A stretch of DNA of 64,000 bases, from NCBI GenBank assembly GCA_028583405.1, contig CM053256.1:17874534-17938533 (forward strand), written 5' to 3'. Under the pieces are notes generated by a model that saw only the letters and a list, made by a program, of their open reading frames with translations, was not told the DNA's origin and ran no database searches. The position numbers and the translations under genes are program-made. Origin of the DNA: Pogonophryne albipinna (lineage: Eukaryota; Chordata; Actinopteri; Perciformes; Artedidraconidae). Position 1 is the stretch's first letter; every line of letters begins with the position of its first letter. Positions 11,520-23,803 of the stretch are shown here, piece by piece.

Positions 11520-13700
11520 GCATTTAATCGGAGTCTTTATAGGCGTAGTGTGTTCTACTGAGGTCCCTGAACGCACCGTCACGCGCTCTTGTGTGAGTGC
11601 GGGCTCCGCCATAATGCAGCCTTTACCACTATGGAAAACTGCATTAATTGGAGTCTTTGCTCTAGGCGTAGTGTGTTCTCTGACAGCAATACGCCGGCCA
11701 TAATGTCCCTGTACCCGCATAGCGCTCTCCTTTAGATAGCACTCCCTGCGGTTCATCCCTCTCATCTGCGCATGCCCACTAGCCACCTCCTTTACAGGAG
11801 CTACAGCTGGGGCAGCGAATGGGGAATTTGTACGGTTAACATTGTGTGTAAGTGTAGGCTTTGTGGAAACAAAAGACACTCAGATTTGGATACAGATCAA
11901 CCTCATTCTTATTAGAAAACGTATTGATCTGTGCATTATACAGGGAGGAGGCGAGATTCGCCCTCTCGTCACGGGCGGAGAGATTTTCTCCCCGCGCCAG
12001 TCAGATCCGTGAAGACGGGCAGCCCGTCCCCGTGAGTGCCGGCACGCCGGTTCCACGGGGTGGGCCGAAGAGGTGGAAGGCGCCGCAAGCACGAGATCTC
12101 CGTGCCGGCACCTCTCCCTTCGTCTCACCGCGTTCCCTCGTCTGCAGAAAAGCCTGTGGAGGAGCGTGCGCTGCGGTGACTCTTCTCTCTACTGAGGTCT
12201 TTGAACACACCGCGGCCCGCCTTCAGGGGAGGGGGGCCGCGCGCGCCGTCACAATGCCGTCTCTTCGAAACGGACATTATGGGAAAAAGTGGAATTGTGG
12301 AGAGAGATTACTCTTACTCTGGGATAAATGCACGTTTCCCACACACACATCACTCTAGAACTAGAGTTTACAAACGTAAACCACCGTTCCCCTGCGGAGG
12401 TCCCTGAACGCACCGCGGCCACTCTCACGAAGGCTGCGCGCCCACATACACTGGACAAAAATATAAACGCAACACTTTTGTTTTTGCTCCCATTTTTCAT
12501 GAGATGAACTCAAAGATCTAAAACATTTTCTATATACACAAAATAACCATTTATCTCAAATATTGTTCACAAATCTGAAAAAATCTGTGATTGTGATCAC
12601 TTCTCCTTTGCCGAGATAATCCATCCCACCTCACAGGTGTGGCATATCAAGATGCTGATTAGACAGCATGATTATTGCACAGGTGTGCCTTAGGCTGGCC
12701 ACAATAAAAGGCCACTCTGAAACGTGCAGTTTTGCTTTATTGGGGGGGGTCTGGGGGGGTCCGAAAACCAGTCAGTATCTGGTGTGAGGGGTAGGGTTAG
12801 GGTAATGTTGTGAATCGAGTGGCCTGTGTTCGTCGTCCATAACATACGCCTGCCCATACCATAACCCCACCACCACCATGGGCCACTAGATTCACAACAT
12901 AACCCTAACCCTACCCCTCACACCAGATACTGATACTGGTTTTCGGACCCCCCCAGTAAAGCAAAAATGCACGTTTCAGAGTGGCCTTTTATTGTGGCCA
13001 TTCTAAGGCACACCTGTGAGGTGGGATGGATTATCTCGGCAAAGGAGAAGTGCTCACTATCACAGATTTTTTCAGATTTGTGAACAATATTTGAGAGAAA
13101 TGGTTATTTTGTGTATATAGAAAATGTTTTAGATCTTTGAGTTAATCTCATGAAAAATGGGAGCAAAAACAAAAGTGTTGCGTTTATATTTTAGTTCAGT
13201 GTATTAACGCTGTATTTTCCATTCAACGGTGAAATGCATTAATCGGAGCTATTATACCAGGCAAGGTGTGTTTTCTGACAACAGCACGCCGGCAATAGCG
13301 TCTCTTGAACCCGCACAGTGCTTTGACAGCACACGGTTTATTCCACTCACGTGCACACGCCCACCTGCTGGCTCCCTATACTGGGGTTTACAGCGGGGGC
13401 GGGGAGTGTAGGACAGTGTTTCTTCCACTGGGGATGGGCAAGAATCAGCCACGCTGCGATTACTCCTTATCCCGTGAGCAAGGAGATCGATCCATAGAGC
13501 CCTTCCGTAAAGACGGGGGCTCCCAGGAGATCAACACAGTCCTCTTTGGAAAAATGCCATGCGACGTGATATCCCAGGGACATCACAAGGCGGGCAGCGG
13601 CCTGTGATGAAGTAGGGTCGACCCTATATCATGTGAAGCCACCGAGCACCGGTCCCCGGGGGAACCGGGCCTGGGGCAAGGCTCGTGGACCAAGCTACTT
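11520..13700 (-). repeat. Degenerate tandem units in DIRS non-coding part
   Basis: Recurring blocks such as CTGAGGTCCCTGAACGCACC (about 11557, with variants near 12190 and 12398), GCATTAATCGGAG (about 11521, 11642, 13238) and TAGGCGTAGTGTGTTCT (about 11540, 11663) show a decayed repeat array. ORFs here are short and I recognise no gag domain. Confidence 0.55.
12449..13201. mobile_element. Fold-back Tc1/mariner-like element
   Basis: A near-complete palindrome. The left arm begins CACTGGACAAAAATATAAAC and the right arm ends GTTTATATTTTAGTTCAGTG, with TA on both sides (12447-12448 and 13202-13203), the Tc1/mariner target. Arms of roughly 350 bp each surround a short spacer near 12825-12880 (CTGCCCATACCATAACCCCA). 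One arm lacks about 35 bp present in the other. There is no transposase ORF; this is a non-autonomous hairpin derivative inserted into the DIRS copy. Confidence 0.88.
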
Positions 13701-14050
13701 ATTCAGCCTTGCGGCCCAATAATCGCTCTGACCTGGTGAGGCGGGGGCATCTCTAGCAATGAGCGAGTAGCCCACACACCCGCCGCCATGATCATCATCC
13801 AGGGAGAGTACAGCCCTGGGCGGTGGACTTCCATGGACGCCGGACTCGGAAGGAATGGCGAACGTGAAATGGCACCGCCTCGGCCACATCCTGGTCCCCC
13901 AAACACTCGAAGCAGAGGTGGTGGGGATCGGCTCCCGCTATCTTTCTTTCTATTTCTTCCTTTCTCTCAAAAAATACGTCTCGGACTCAGTGCTAGGCTA
14001 TCACCTCCGCTCGCTGAAGAGTAAAGGATGATGGTCAGGAGGCGGGGCCT

Positions 14051-14059
14051 CCTTTTATA
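14051..14059 (-). promoter_or_regulatory. TATA box at DIRS 5' end
   Basis: On the minus strand TATAAAAGG lies about 45 bp downstream of a GC-rich GGGGCGGGCC block. The position, just before the 5' non-coding part of the DIRS copy, fits its internal promoter. This is inference from sequence only. Confidence 0.45.
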
Positions 14060-17000
14060 CGGAAGTGAGATGCGCACGCATTCAGGTAGGCCCGCCCCGG
14101 GGCCGGCTATGTCTATAGAAATCTCAGTAGGTGAATGCTTGCATGATAAGGTAGTACCCATAGAGTCCAGTAGAGAGCGGAGCCTGTGAGAGATATAACT
14201 AGTCCTTGAAATCTTACAACAACGAGTAGGCAAGCCAGCTTAAGAAAACTGAGCTTGTGCCCTAAGAGTGAGAACATGTCTTTGAAAATGTTGCAAGATG
14301 TTCATGTCACTAGATAACATTTTAACTGTAAAGATAAAGAATTTGGGTTATTTGGGTTAGTTAGTTGGGTTTGTTTGGTTTTGGGAACTCAATGTTCAAG
14401 TCACAAACAGCGGTGAAGGCAGGAAAATTAGATGGGGATATCTTGTAAATCCATTAGGACAATTTTCCAATGCTCACTTAGATTAAGAGCTTTGTTTTCA
14501 AACTCCTGACCCGCTGGGAGCAATTGGTGGAAAGTCCCATGAAGCTGAACAGTCTCAAAAGTGTACTTGTGTTCTTTTGGAAACTCAATGTTCAGGGCAT
14601 AGAGTAGACCAAAAAGGTATACAAATGCAGTTGGGATGTCTGGTAGATCCGAGTGTACAATTGTCTCTTCCAACACAACAGCAATACTGTGGACCATTTG
14701 AGACAGGGTAGGTCCACCATCATCTACGAGAACAGTGAGGACTCCCATCTTGACACCAGCAGTCTGCTTTTCTTCCGGATTAGTGTCCTGGATGTAGAAA
14801 GCAGATAAGCACTTCTTATTTACCAAATAAGGATAATATATAACTGCAAATAAAACACTGGTTTGATTGCTCAGCAATGACACAATAATTACTGTGAAAA
14901 TGTTAACTGTTCTTGTGTCGTCTTACGTGCACGTATCTCTTGTGCACTTTGACTGTCAGCTAAACACCTTCCACCATCAAGGACTAGAGACCGTAGATGT
15001 CATTTAATCGCTTTTAATCATGAAGAAAGGGTGAAACTAATAAATAAACACAATACAAGAAGTACATAAATATGCGGAAGAATATTTACACACATTATAC
15101 ATTGAATCAACACCAAAGAACATACACACACGCGTGGCTGTAGCACAAAATTATGGCTGTAGCTAATTGTAGTTCTACAGAGGAGTTTACAACACACATT
15201 AACTATCATCTCAGAACTAGTCTCTATAAACATATTCATTGGAAATGAAAGAACACTACGTTTATACCAATAATGCGACCAAAGGCACGGAACGTCAAGG
15301 ATTAGGGCAGATTGTGGTCACCAAAAAAACATGTGGCTGTCCTATTCCCATGCAGCTTCCTTATGCACTAGGTCACATGGTACATATTTTACACATTACG
15401 ACTACCGCCAGCAGGGGGAGACAAATCCAACAAATGAACAACAATGACAGACAAGGACAGAACAGTTATGTTGTACAACTAGTTCACTAGTAGTTATGTA
15501 GCAGGTCTAGTATTTATCCTGAGAATCGGGCTTCATCTTCAAAACAGTTTTATCTATGATTATAGGAAAACGTAATAACTGCACTTATATGACATTAAAT
15601 GTAGACTTATGATTAATGGACAACCATACTGTACACACCAGGCATTTCAGGAAAAGCTTCTGTGCACTGTCACGGACGAATAAGGGCAGACCTTCCAGAC
15701 ACATTCTCATTTGTTGCTGTGGGATGTCAGATGTCTGTAAATCAGAAAAAAAGTGCATTAGGATTTATGGTTAAAATGAGTGATTAAAGGGTAATTTCAG
15801 AATCTCAGAAGTCAGGATCCATTTGTGATTTATTTAAAACGGCAAGTCTTCTCTGAACAAAAGAACTTTGCAATAGTTGTTTGAACCTGATGGAAGAGAG
15901 ATTTAATTATTAAACAGGACTTATGTAAACTTTGTTGATGAGGTGAGGTAAAAGTGAAGTAAGTACCAAAATATGATGCTTTTACAAGATAGGACACCTT
16001 TTTAATAACTTTCACATCTATTCTTGAGTTATGAGAAGTGCATTTTTGAGGCAACAGCTTTTTTTCTAGTAATTTGTCTAGAAATGTGTCTAGTGAAATG
16101 TTCTAATTATGTGATACTGAATTTTGGGTTATAAAAAGGTGTAAACTGTAGTCATCCAGATTAAAACAAAGAAACGCTTTAAATAATTAATTTTGTGTCT
16201 AATGCACCGACATAAAATATAAGTTTCACTCTTCAAATAGAATTACTGAAATTATTCAACTTTTCCACGATATTCTAATTTATTGAGATGCACCTGTTTG
16301 TTCTCTTTAAGAACATTGTAAATTATCATTACGACATTAAAGACAAAAGCTACCTGTTCATCAAGCAGGGTGTCCGCGGGGTCTTAAAAAGTATTAAAAG
16401 TTGATAAATCAATTTAGCAAAAATTAAGGCTATTAAAAAGTATTAAACGGCATTTTCCAAGGTATTAAGAAGGTCCACAGCAACGACAACATGAAACACC
16501 CTTTAATTTACTGAAACAACATGTCGGGAAACCCCCTCAAGGTGGCCCCATGCATAGCGTGCCATAAAATGCTGCTTCTTATTTTAAGTTCCGTTGCCTT
16601 GCTCCGCTCTGTGGGGGGGGGGGGGGTTATCTGCTGGTGGACTACCTGAGAGATATACAGCAGGAGAACACGCCGTCCACCGCGGAGAATAAACAGAAGG
16701 GTTGCGTTCGGATAGTTTAAAAATCAGCTCCTAAGTTCTAACCCTATCTCCTATTCATTGACCTCTGAGTGAAACGTCACGGGGTTAAGGGATAGTGGAT
16801 AGGATAATTCAAAAGGACTTAGGAGAAGAGACTGCGGTGCTTTAGAGAATCCGACTGCACTTTCACTATCCGACGTGTTTATGATGCGCCAGCGGACGTC
16901 ATTTTGTGCGTCTGCTGCTGTGGGGAAACTATGGAAACTAGTTTTCTATACAGCGGACTACAACATGGATGTTCAATAAGAAGGAGGGACTACTGTAAAC

Positions 17001-18493
17001 TCATCTAGAGACTCTGCACCGTGCTCTGATGCTGTTGTTTTATGCTTTATGAACGTGGACAACAGAGAAACATATTCTTCATGACCAAAGTTGGAATTGA
17101 AATAAAATAGGAAAGTGAAACTTATGCTCGTCACCCTCTCCCTCTGGTCCACATTAATACAAAAAATGATCCCAGTATGATTGTATGAACTATGAAAAGA
17201 TCTTAAAATCAATACAAATGTATTTATTATAAACGTTAGTCTTTAACATCTATCACTGTGTACATCACCATTCAAACATCTTTTAAAAGTTGAACAAACT
17301 CCACACAGCTCAGTGAAATGTTGACTTTATTTGATCATTTCAGTAAAAACTAACGTTCATATTTCTCTTTTTGATTATAATACTGATGAACGTTCAGCAC
17401 AAAGCACTTTGGCAACTTACCACATACGTTTTAAAAAGCTTAATAAGCACCGTAACTTTCATGATATCATTTCTCCGTCATAATCGATTGTTTCCGTGAA
17501 CGGCCGACTGTTGTGTGACGTCAAATGCTGCGGCTGCAATGCATTGTGGGGCAGCATTTTCTCCTCTCCTTTCGGTGAGGGAGGTCCAGTGGTTCCTACG
17601 CTAAAGGAGGTTATAAAGGAAGTTTGAAACCTCCTTTCCTTTCATTTAGAGAATTGGAACGGCACTTATCATGGCTGCCACTGAGGGACTTCCGGGTCAT
17701 TTCACTCCGTTAGGAAGGTTCCTAAGCTAAATGGACTATTCGACTGCAGCCAAGGGCAACCATGACAACCATGCTCCGGGGTCTTCTTCGCTGCTTTTGG
17801 TGTATTTTGTGGCGGCAGCAGCGCCACTTACAGGCCTGGCATATGTACTACAGCGTTTCCAGCATTTCCAGCGGAACGGACACGTTAATGAATCGAATGC
17901 GTGTGAACTGTTGTGAACGGAAGACTTTTTTGCGTTTGCGTATGCGTTTTACTGTATGCGTCCTCGTGGGGCCGGGGTCTAAGCCAAACTATATCCGGTC
18001 ACAGAGATCTGCTATTTTAAAGTAAGGTCAACACATATCGACCCTAAATATAGTCTATATTAAGAACGAGAAAAGTCTTAACATATATATCGTTTTTTGT
18101 AAACATATGACAAATGTGTGAGGGTGATGACGTCAGAGCATCGTCCTATTTGCCGGGCTTAGCCCCGGACAGCCCCAGCCCAATTTAACCCCTGGGTATT
18201 TGTGAGGGAGCTCCTATATGGCATTACCCCGCTGAAGCTCACCAAAGTTTAATATATTTCATAGTTCAATGTTTTGTTAATTGTTTTGTTTATTGGTCAA
18301 ATACTGGTTTCTAATGGTTTCTGAGGAGTTTTACTGGAATGAAAGAGCACAGAGTACAGAAGCAACAAAGCAGCATACTGCATTAAACCTGACCTTCACA
18401 GAGAGGTTGAAGTTCATGTGGAGAGGAGGCTTCAGTAGTCTGTCTGCACTCTGTTTAGTTGTGCTATCTTACAATCAATATAGTAAATTTGAG

Positions 18494-20106
18494 CATGCCC
18501 GGCGCAGTGGGAGGGCCAAGGAGGGCCAGGCCCTCCCATTTGATATTCCTGCCCTCCCCCAATAAACAAGTTTTTTATTATTTAAAACTTAAAAAAAATA
18601 TATATACATATTTTTTTAATTATAAATAAACGGTGAACTTTTATGCTACGATGTATAGCTAGTGTCAGATAGTAACTAAAAAAAAATCGCAGGCTACGTC
18701 AAATAAATTCATGTGTGATTTGTGATTCGTCCACATTTAGACCAATCACAGCGTCACACTCTGCAGCCTATTCTGGATTTGTTTATTGTGCATTCTGTAG
18801 ACTCCCATTTCTGTTTGAATTACACAATGGACATCAGAAATTGGCTTAAAAGGTCTAAGGATTTATTAAAACGAAAGAGCGATGAAAGAACTGCAGCCGA
18901 TGGTGCTGCTGGCGACCCTGCACCTGCCGTTGCAGCAGCACGCCTTAATGTCACAAGCTTGACCTCGGCAAACCCCGGGGCTGAGTTAGCGAGCCAAAGC
19001 CTTGACCCATCAAGGCGGCCGCCACCAACGCTGTCCTCCGAGGCACAGCTCCTTGTGCCCTACCATCACCACCTGCATTGCCACACCCTGTACCACACCC
19101 GCCAGCATCCTCCTCCTTCGTGCCGGTGCCTCCACTAGACGCTACCTTGCAGCACATCAACAGGTGCTATTGGGCCAGCAACCGCTCAAAGACCAACAGC
19201 CCCAGATGATCTTGGGGTCAATAAACCCAACCAGGTGAAACTGGATCGTTAGGAGATTGTTTTCAGGAAAGAAGCGCTCTTTTGCCGCTGCATGGTACAA
19301 CAACAGACCATGGCTTGAAGATTCGTTAAAAGCAGACGCAGCCTTTTGTTTCCCCTGTAGACAGTTTAAAGTAAATACGTCTTCATCTGATGCGGCTTTT
19401 ACTGTCAAAGGTTTTTGCGACTGGAAACACGCATTACGGACTGATAAAGGACTGCTAAGGCATGCCGCATCAAAAGAACACATTTCATGTGAGAGTTTGT
19501 GGAGAGAGAGACAGATACGCGAGGAAACAAATAAGGAAATGAGTACTTTGGTGCAGATCAGCTGGCACAGAACCATTATTACGTGTCAGCTGTCGTTGAT
19601 ATTATAGCTTTTTTAGCTCTCAAACAACTCCCTCTCAGAGGTGACCACGATTCACTCCATAGCATGTCCGAGTCAGGCAGTGGGCTCCTCCTATCGCTGT
19701 TTAAGTATACGCTGCACAAAGATGCAGAGTTGGCCAAAATATTGGAAAGCATTCCCCACACAGCAACATACACCTCTCACGACATGCAAAATGCCATAAT
19801 AGAACTAACAGCAGTTCATCGTCTCCGTCTATTTCTCTCCGAGTGCAACGATGAGGAAGCTGCCATCCTTAACCAGTGTGCCTTGCTCGTGGTTTACCAG
19901 TGTTTGTGCTGCCACGCACACAATGTTTCAAAAGTGGTTTCTATGTTGCCCTTTATTTGTGTATGTATTTGCGATAAGTGTGCGTCTTTACGCAATGCTG
20001 TTTGATATATATATTGTGACGCAGGCCCGCAGCACGTGACAGTTTTGTGTGCCCTCCCATGAAAATCATATGCCCTCCCTTTAGATTTGTTCTGGCGCCG
20101 GGTCTG
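18494..20106 (+). mobile_element. Nested ZMYM1-like hAT, internally deleted
   Basis: Ends CATGCCCGGCGC and GCGCCGGGTCTG with GGGAGGGC/GCCCTCCC subterminal words. Flanked by AATTTGAG (18486-18493) and AATGTGAG (20107-20114), an 8-bp duplication with one difference. It carries pieces of a transposase with a TTF-type zinc finger. Confidence 0.85.
18827..20005 (+). pseudogene. TTF-finger/DUF4371 hAT transposase remnant
   Basis: Pieces in several frames. MDIRNWLKRSKDLLKRK at 18827 is an N-terminus typical of these transposases. At 19257-19560 comes a TTF-type finger (FCFPCRQF ... KGFCDWKHA ... HAASKEHISC) as in ZMYM1-like transposases. At 19583-19860 is a DUF4371-like part (SAVVDIIAFLALKQLPLRG ... 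GLLLSLFKYTLHKDAEL). The catalytic core beyond this and the C-terminal dimerisation domain are deleted. A C-terminal domain of the same transposase type survives separately at 51165-51469. Confidence 0.7.
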
Positions 20107-20389
20107 AATGTGAGGTAAAGTGTGTCGCCAATGTAACCGGTTAGAACTCGAAGTTGCGATGAGGTCTTAAAATGTATGGAAAGGGCCTTAAAAAAGGTCT
20201 TAAAAGGTATTAAATTTGACTTCAGGATTCCTACATATACCCTGTCAAGAGACTCCAAGAGGTTTTCCATCCCTTGTCCGAAGGCTCCTTTCCTGGCTCT
20301 TTTATCAGTCGAGGACAGTATTCATCCAAGGCTGCTGTAAATGTCCCAAACAGGTCCTTGGTGGTGATTCAAAGGAACTCATAACAAAT

Positions 20390-21630
20390 CTGTGGTACAC
20401 AAAAGCAGCATAAAGACAAAAGCATTAATACAATGAATGACAGTTTTGAGTCCTTTCAGAATTACTGTAGAAGCCATTTATATTGATGTTGGCATTTAAG
20501 TTTATTTTGTTTGGATTAAGGGTAAAGTACTATTTTGAAAAACTGGTACTGTACAACTCAAGAGAATAAAAGTCAAACTAAACTGTAATCTCTGCGTAAG
20601 ATCACTCCCACAACTCACCTGTGAATAATGGAAATGGCCACTACAATTACTTTATATTGTTAATCACTGTATCTTAAAAAACAACTTAACCTATTTAACA
20701 GTTATATCTGAGTATATTAAAGAAATATCTGTAGCCGCAGAACACATTTGATAACACAAATCATAAACTAAAGATATAGTTGGTGTATTTACAGTCTACA
20801 AAAACTACAGCTTGTTGCATTTATTTAAGAATGACATTAAAGGAAACTGTTGTTTATTGCTATTTTGTTATAACGAAATAAAACACTAAACTTAGGAGAA
20901 AAAATACTCTGGCATGTGTAGGCAGTCCTAACATCTATTCTCATTCCTCCTCTTTGTGGAATGTAAATACAATACAAAGTAGCTGCAGCCTAATATGGTA
21001 AAAAGCATAACAAAATAAATAAGCCAGTTTGTGTTTATTTAAGTCTTTAAACTGTTTTCCTGTGCCATCATTATTTCTTTTTTTTCAGAGAGAGACAACT
21101 GTTAATATTATGAATAACCAGACATGTCACTCTATGGAGCTGTATCACATTATATCTTATTTGTTTTTAAACACACTTTATAGCCGAAATAACCTTGCTG
21201 TAGCAACGGCAGATATCAAATCAAGATTAATTTGGTTTTTCCACGACCTGGCATGAGGGATAACATGGGTCCAAAAGGATGCTGCCAAAGGGGTTGAAAA
21301 CATTCATATAGTTGAATATTCCTGGCAGTGAAATGCACTATGGATGGGAATTTGAAGGGACATTTATATTCGACCCCAAAAAAAAAAGATTAATCGAATT
21401 GACGTATCTTCTATAAAATTAAAATCAATAAAAAAACGGCCTATATGAGCCGACATAACGCTGACCTATAATGGCTCGTTCTTAAAGTCAACTTAGATGG
21501 ATGTGTTGTATAGGATAGATTATTACAAAGGTACAGAGATCACAATATGTAACAGGAAGCAGCTATTTTAAGAAAATAGGCATGTCTACATGCCCAGGGG
21601 AGAGGCGGGTGCGGAGGTGATTTACAATAA
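20390..21630. other. Intronic DNA, nothing recognised
   Basis: AT-rich sequence upstream (minus-strand sense) of the SAMD3-like exons. I found no further exon, repeat class or RNA gene that I can support. Confidence 0.45.
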
Positions 21631-22036
21631 TGGCGCATTTCCACTACAGCGCGGTTTAAGCGTGCCGTGCGCGGCCCGTTTTTGGTTGCGTTTCCACTAG
21701 GCGTAGTACCGGCTAGCGGGTACTGTTTCACAGTTTTTCTGGCCCCATAAAATTGAGGTTCTTAGCGGGCCAACAACCAGGCTGAGTCGGGCTGAGTATG
21801 CTAAACTAGAGAGAGAATCGCTGGCAAGGGGGCTACAACTACAACAAGATGAACATATTTGACCGTGATTTAATTGTAATACACGTTTCAAAATGATGCC
21901 GAAGTAACAACATACTGATACCGGTTAGTAAAAACCATGAATTAATGCTTTGACAAGTCTGCAGACAAGACGGCAGGCGAAAAACCTTTTAAAATGCGTG
22001 TTTTCTAAATGGAGATCGGCTAAGCTAACGCTAATA
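21631..22036. mobile_element. Harbinger-like MITE, partial second copy
   Basis: Starts TGGCGCATTTCCACTACAG after a TAA (21628-21630) and follows the MITE at 10238 closely through GATGAACATATTTGACCGTG and beyond to about 22036. The matching right end was not found, so the copy is truncated or rearranged. Confidence 0.7.
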
Positions 22037-22994
22037 TGCACCATCGTATATTTTTCAAGCTAAAAGCCGACCATGTGGCAGACAACACATGTCCATGTTA
22101 GCATACCTTTGCAAATCAGCCGAACCTCAGCGTCGCAAAGGTTTTCTCTCCTGGAGCTTCGTTAGCGCGCCAGTCGCCACCTGAACCGGAGATTGTAGTT
22201 GTTCATAGGACGCTTCAACACACTCCGTCGTCTCATCTCCGTCGGTCTGCTGCACTGAAATAACTTTACCACCTATCAGACATGTCGATCTATGAAGCTG
22301 TAACACGTTTAAACAAATATATGTTGTTTAACGTACTTAATTGCCGAAAATAATATCGTTGGAGCTACGGTGAAAACATGTTTGCTGATGTCGACATCGT
22401 GCTCTTAAACGGTTGATTCCCTCGCACACATTACATTCTAGTTGATCGTGAACTCACGGTAATCCTCCCTTAATTATGCAGTCGTCTTTTACCATATATT
22501 CTGGCCATAAAACAGTTTAACGTTGTGTTTCCTCCCTCACGCCAGACTCGACCTGACAGACCCGCATGCATGGATGTATAATAAGAACCCGCATGTCCTC
22601 AATGCTGGCCGACAGACGGGTTGCCAGAATATTGCTAAAACCCCAATTCATAGTTATATTTTTCTGCCACTGATATTCATCTTATATGTGCTAAGCTAAC
22701 AGCCGACCACGTTTCTGGCTACACTTGTCCATCGTAGCATACCTTAGAAGTCTAGGGCCAGATATGATAAACGTTTCTAAAACATTTTTCCTCTTTCAGA
22801 GAAGCGTTAGCTAGCTAATGTTAAACTCGGCTAATGTTAAACTCGGCTAATGTACCAAACAAAAATCTGGTACCACATTAACTGATAATTCACTAACAAT
22901 CAACTAAATAATTCGCAATCAATTAATGTTACACTTTAAATCAGACATTTTCTATATTAATCATTTCAATACAACATTCAAACGAAGTGCTCAC

Positions 22995-23168
22995 CTTGAG
23001 GATGATCAGTCCCGTTGAGAACAGCAGAGTGTGCCCCTGCCGAACATGTAAAGGCGAAATACTGTCGAAAACCCCCTGCAGATTTCTGTTGGAGACCCCG
23101 TTCTTAGCTCGAAGCATGCACAAAGAACTTAGTTTGAACTCTAACCTTGGATGTTTAAGTTTTGCCAA
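22995..23168 (-). other. Exon-like ORF of 58 codons
   Basis: Minus strand, opens after an acceptor-like ATTCAG and closes at a donor CTCAAG|GTGAGC, exactly 174 bp in phase 0. The translation (LAKLKHPRLEFKLSSLCMLR ... SPLHVRQGHTLLFSTGLIILK) has no stop. It could be an upstream exon of the broken SAMD3-like gene on the same strand, but I do not recognise the sequence, and chance cannot be excluded. Confidence 0.35.
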
Positions 23169-23803
23169 CTGAATTTATTAAATGACACACACTTTAAACA
23201 AGCAACATAATAGAGATAGTCGAGAGAACTACTTCAATGTAGTAAGCAACTCAATTCAATATTTTTTATTCACTTTATAAACAAATTATTTTCAGGCCAA
23301 CAATTTTAAGTTTGCGTTTTTACAGTGTTTTCTAACAACATATAACATTGGGGTCTGATAATTACGTTAGCTCTGACCTAGCTTTTTATTTCTGGGTTGT
23401 TTTTATATGCACTCCATAGCATAGCGTATTTAAGTTAAAAGCTTGAAAGCAATAGCTTTAAATTAGGTTGAGTTAATAATAGAGGCTAACTATTATGGAG
23501 ATTGGTGATTTAAGTAAAATGTGGCTCTAATAATAGTATGGTATATCAGAATATCATAACATAATTTTTTTTTTTCAATTCTTACATTTCCCCTCCTAGA
23601 CTCCTATCCTCGATACTTAGTCCCGCCCACAGGAGATGTGAGCGGAGGACTGAGGAGAGGAACCGAGGAGAGAGGAGGGGAAGCAGCAGGCGGTTAGAGA
23701 AATGAGAACTCCTCTCCTCTGAGCGGTCATTTTAAAGAGACGTCCATTAATGATGACAGGAGGCACAGCAGCCCTCTGTCTGATGGACAGATGTATTCAT
23801 GAC

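Larger units (their letters stand above)
9745..14160 (-). mobile_element. DIRS-type retrotransposon, truncated and interrupted
   Basis: The minus strand reads from a promoter-like 5' region (about 14160-13700), through degenerate non-coding repeats, to a reverse transcriptase-RNase H segment (11477-9745). The coding text (for example RSDNSTTVAYINRQGG and LMTAAHIVVPLGLLHMR) is typical of fish DIRS elements, which use a tyrosine recombinase instead of a DDE integrase. The tyrosine-recombinase part is absent because the copy breaks off at about 9745, and the RT palm with its YxDD box is not seen. Two other transposons are inserted (10238-11003 and 12449-13201). The outer limits are approximate. 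Confidence 0.75.
16366..20244 (-). mobile_element. hAT-like element with 5-bp TSD, splits exon
   Basis: Left end CAGGGTGTCCGCGGGGTCTT, right end CTACATATACCCTG, with GTCTTAAAA/GGTATTAAA words near both ends. TCAAG at 16361-16365 and 20245-20249 flanks it. Removing the element and one TCAAG restores the reading frame of the surrounding exon exactly, which proves the 5-bp duplication. The 3.9-kb interior holds another hAT (18494-20106) and no intact transposase of its own. Strand is arbitrary. Confidence 0.82.
14428..20389 (-). pseudogene. SAMD3-like multicopy fish gene, broken pseudogene
   Basis: Three minus-strand exons. Exon A is 20389-20245 plus the 12 bp 16365-16354, split by a transposon. 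Exon B is 15734-15639 (96 bp; TSDIPQQQMR ... GLPLFVRDSAQKLFLKCL). Exon C is 14787-14428 (DTNPEEKQTAGVKMGVLTVL ... YLFGLLYALNIEFPKEHKYT), ending in a stop. Splice sites are canonical and exon B is phase 0 at both ends. From memory, the GLPLF ... GVLTV ... LFGLLYALN text matches the C-terminal region of proteins annotated in fish as sterile alpha motif domain-containing protein 3-like; their function is unknown. Damage: an in-frame TGA at 20371-20369, a frameshift near 20297-20306, and the 3.9-kb insertion. No SAM domain is seen. Confidence 0.7.

Noticed and set aside
12785..12920. TTAGGG/CCCTAA words as an interstitial telomere tract
   Set aside because: Only two or three degenerate units, fully explained as part of the mariner-like palindrome.
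13695..14233. Several 64-88-residue ORFs around 13.7-14.2 kb
   Set aside because: They lie in the GC-rich 5' region of the DIRS copy, overlap in opposite strands and show no domain.
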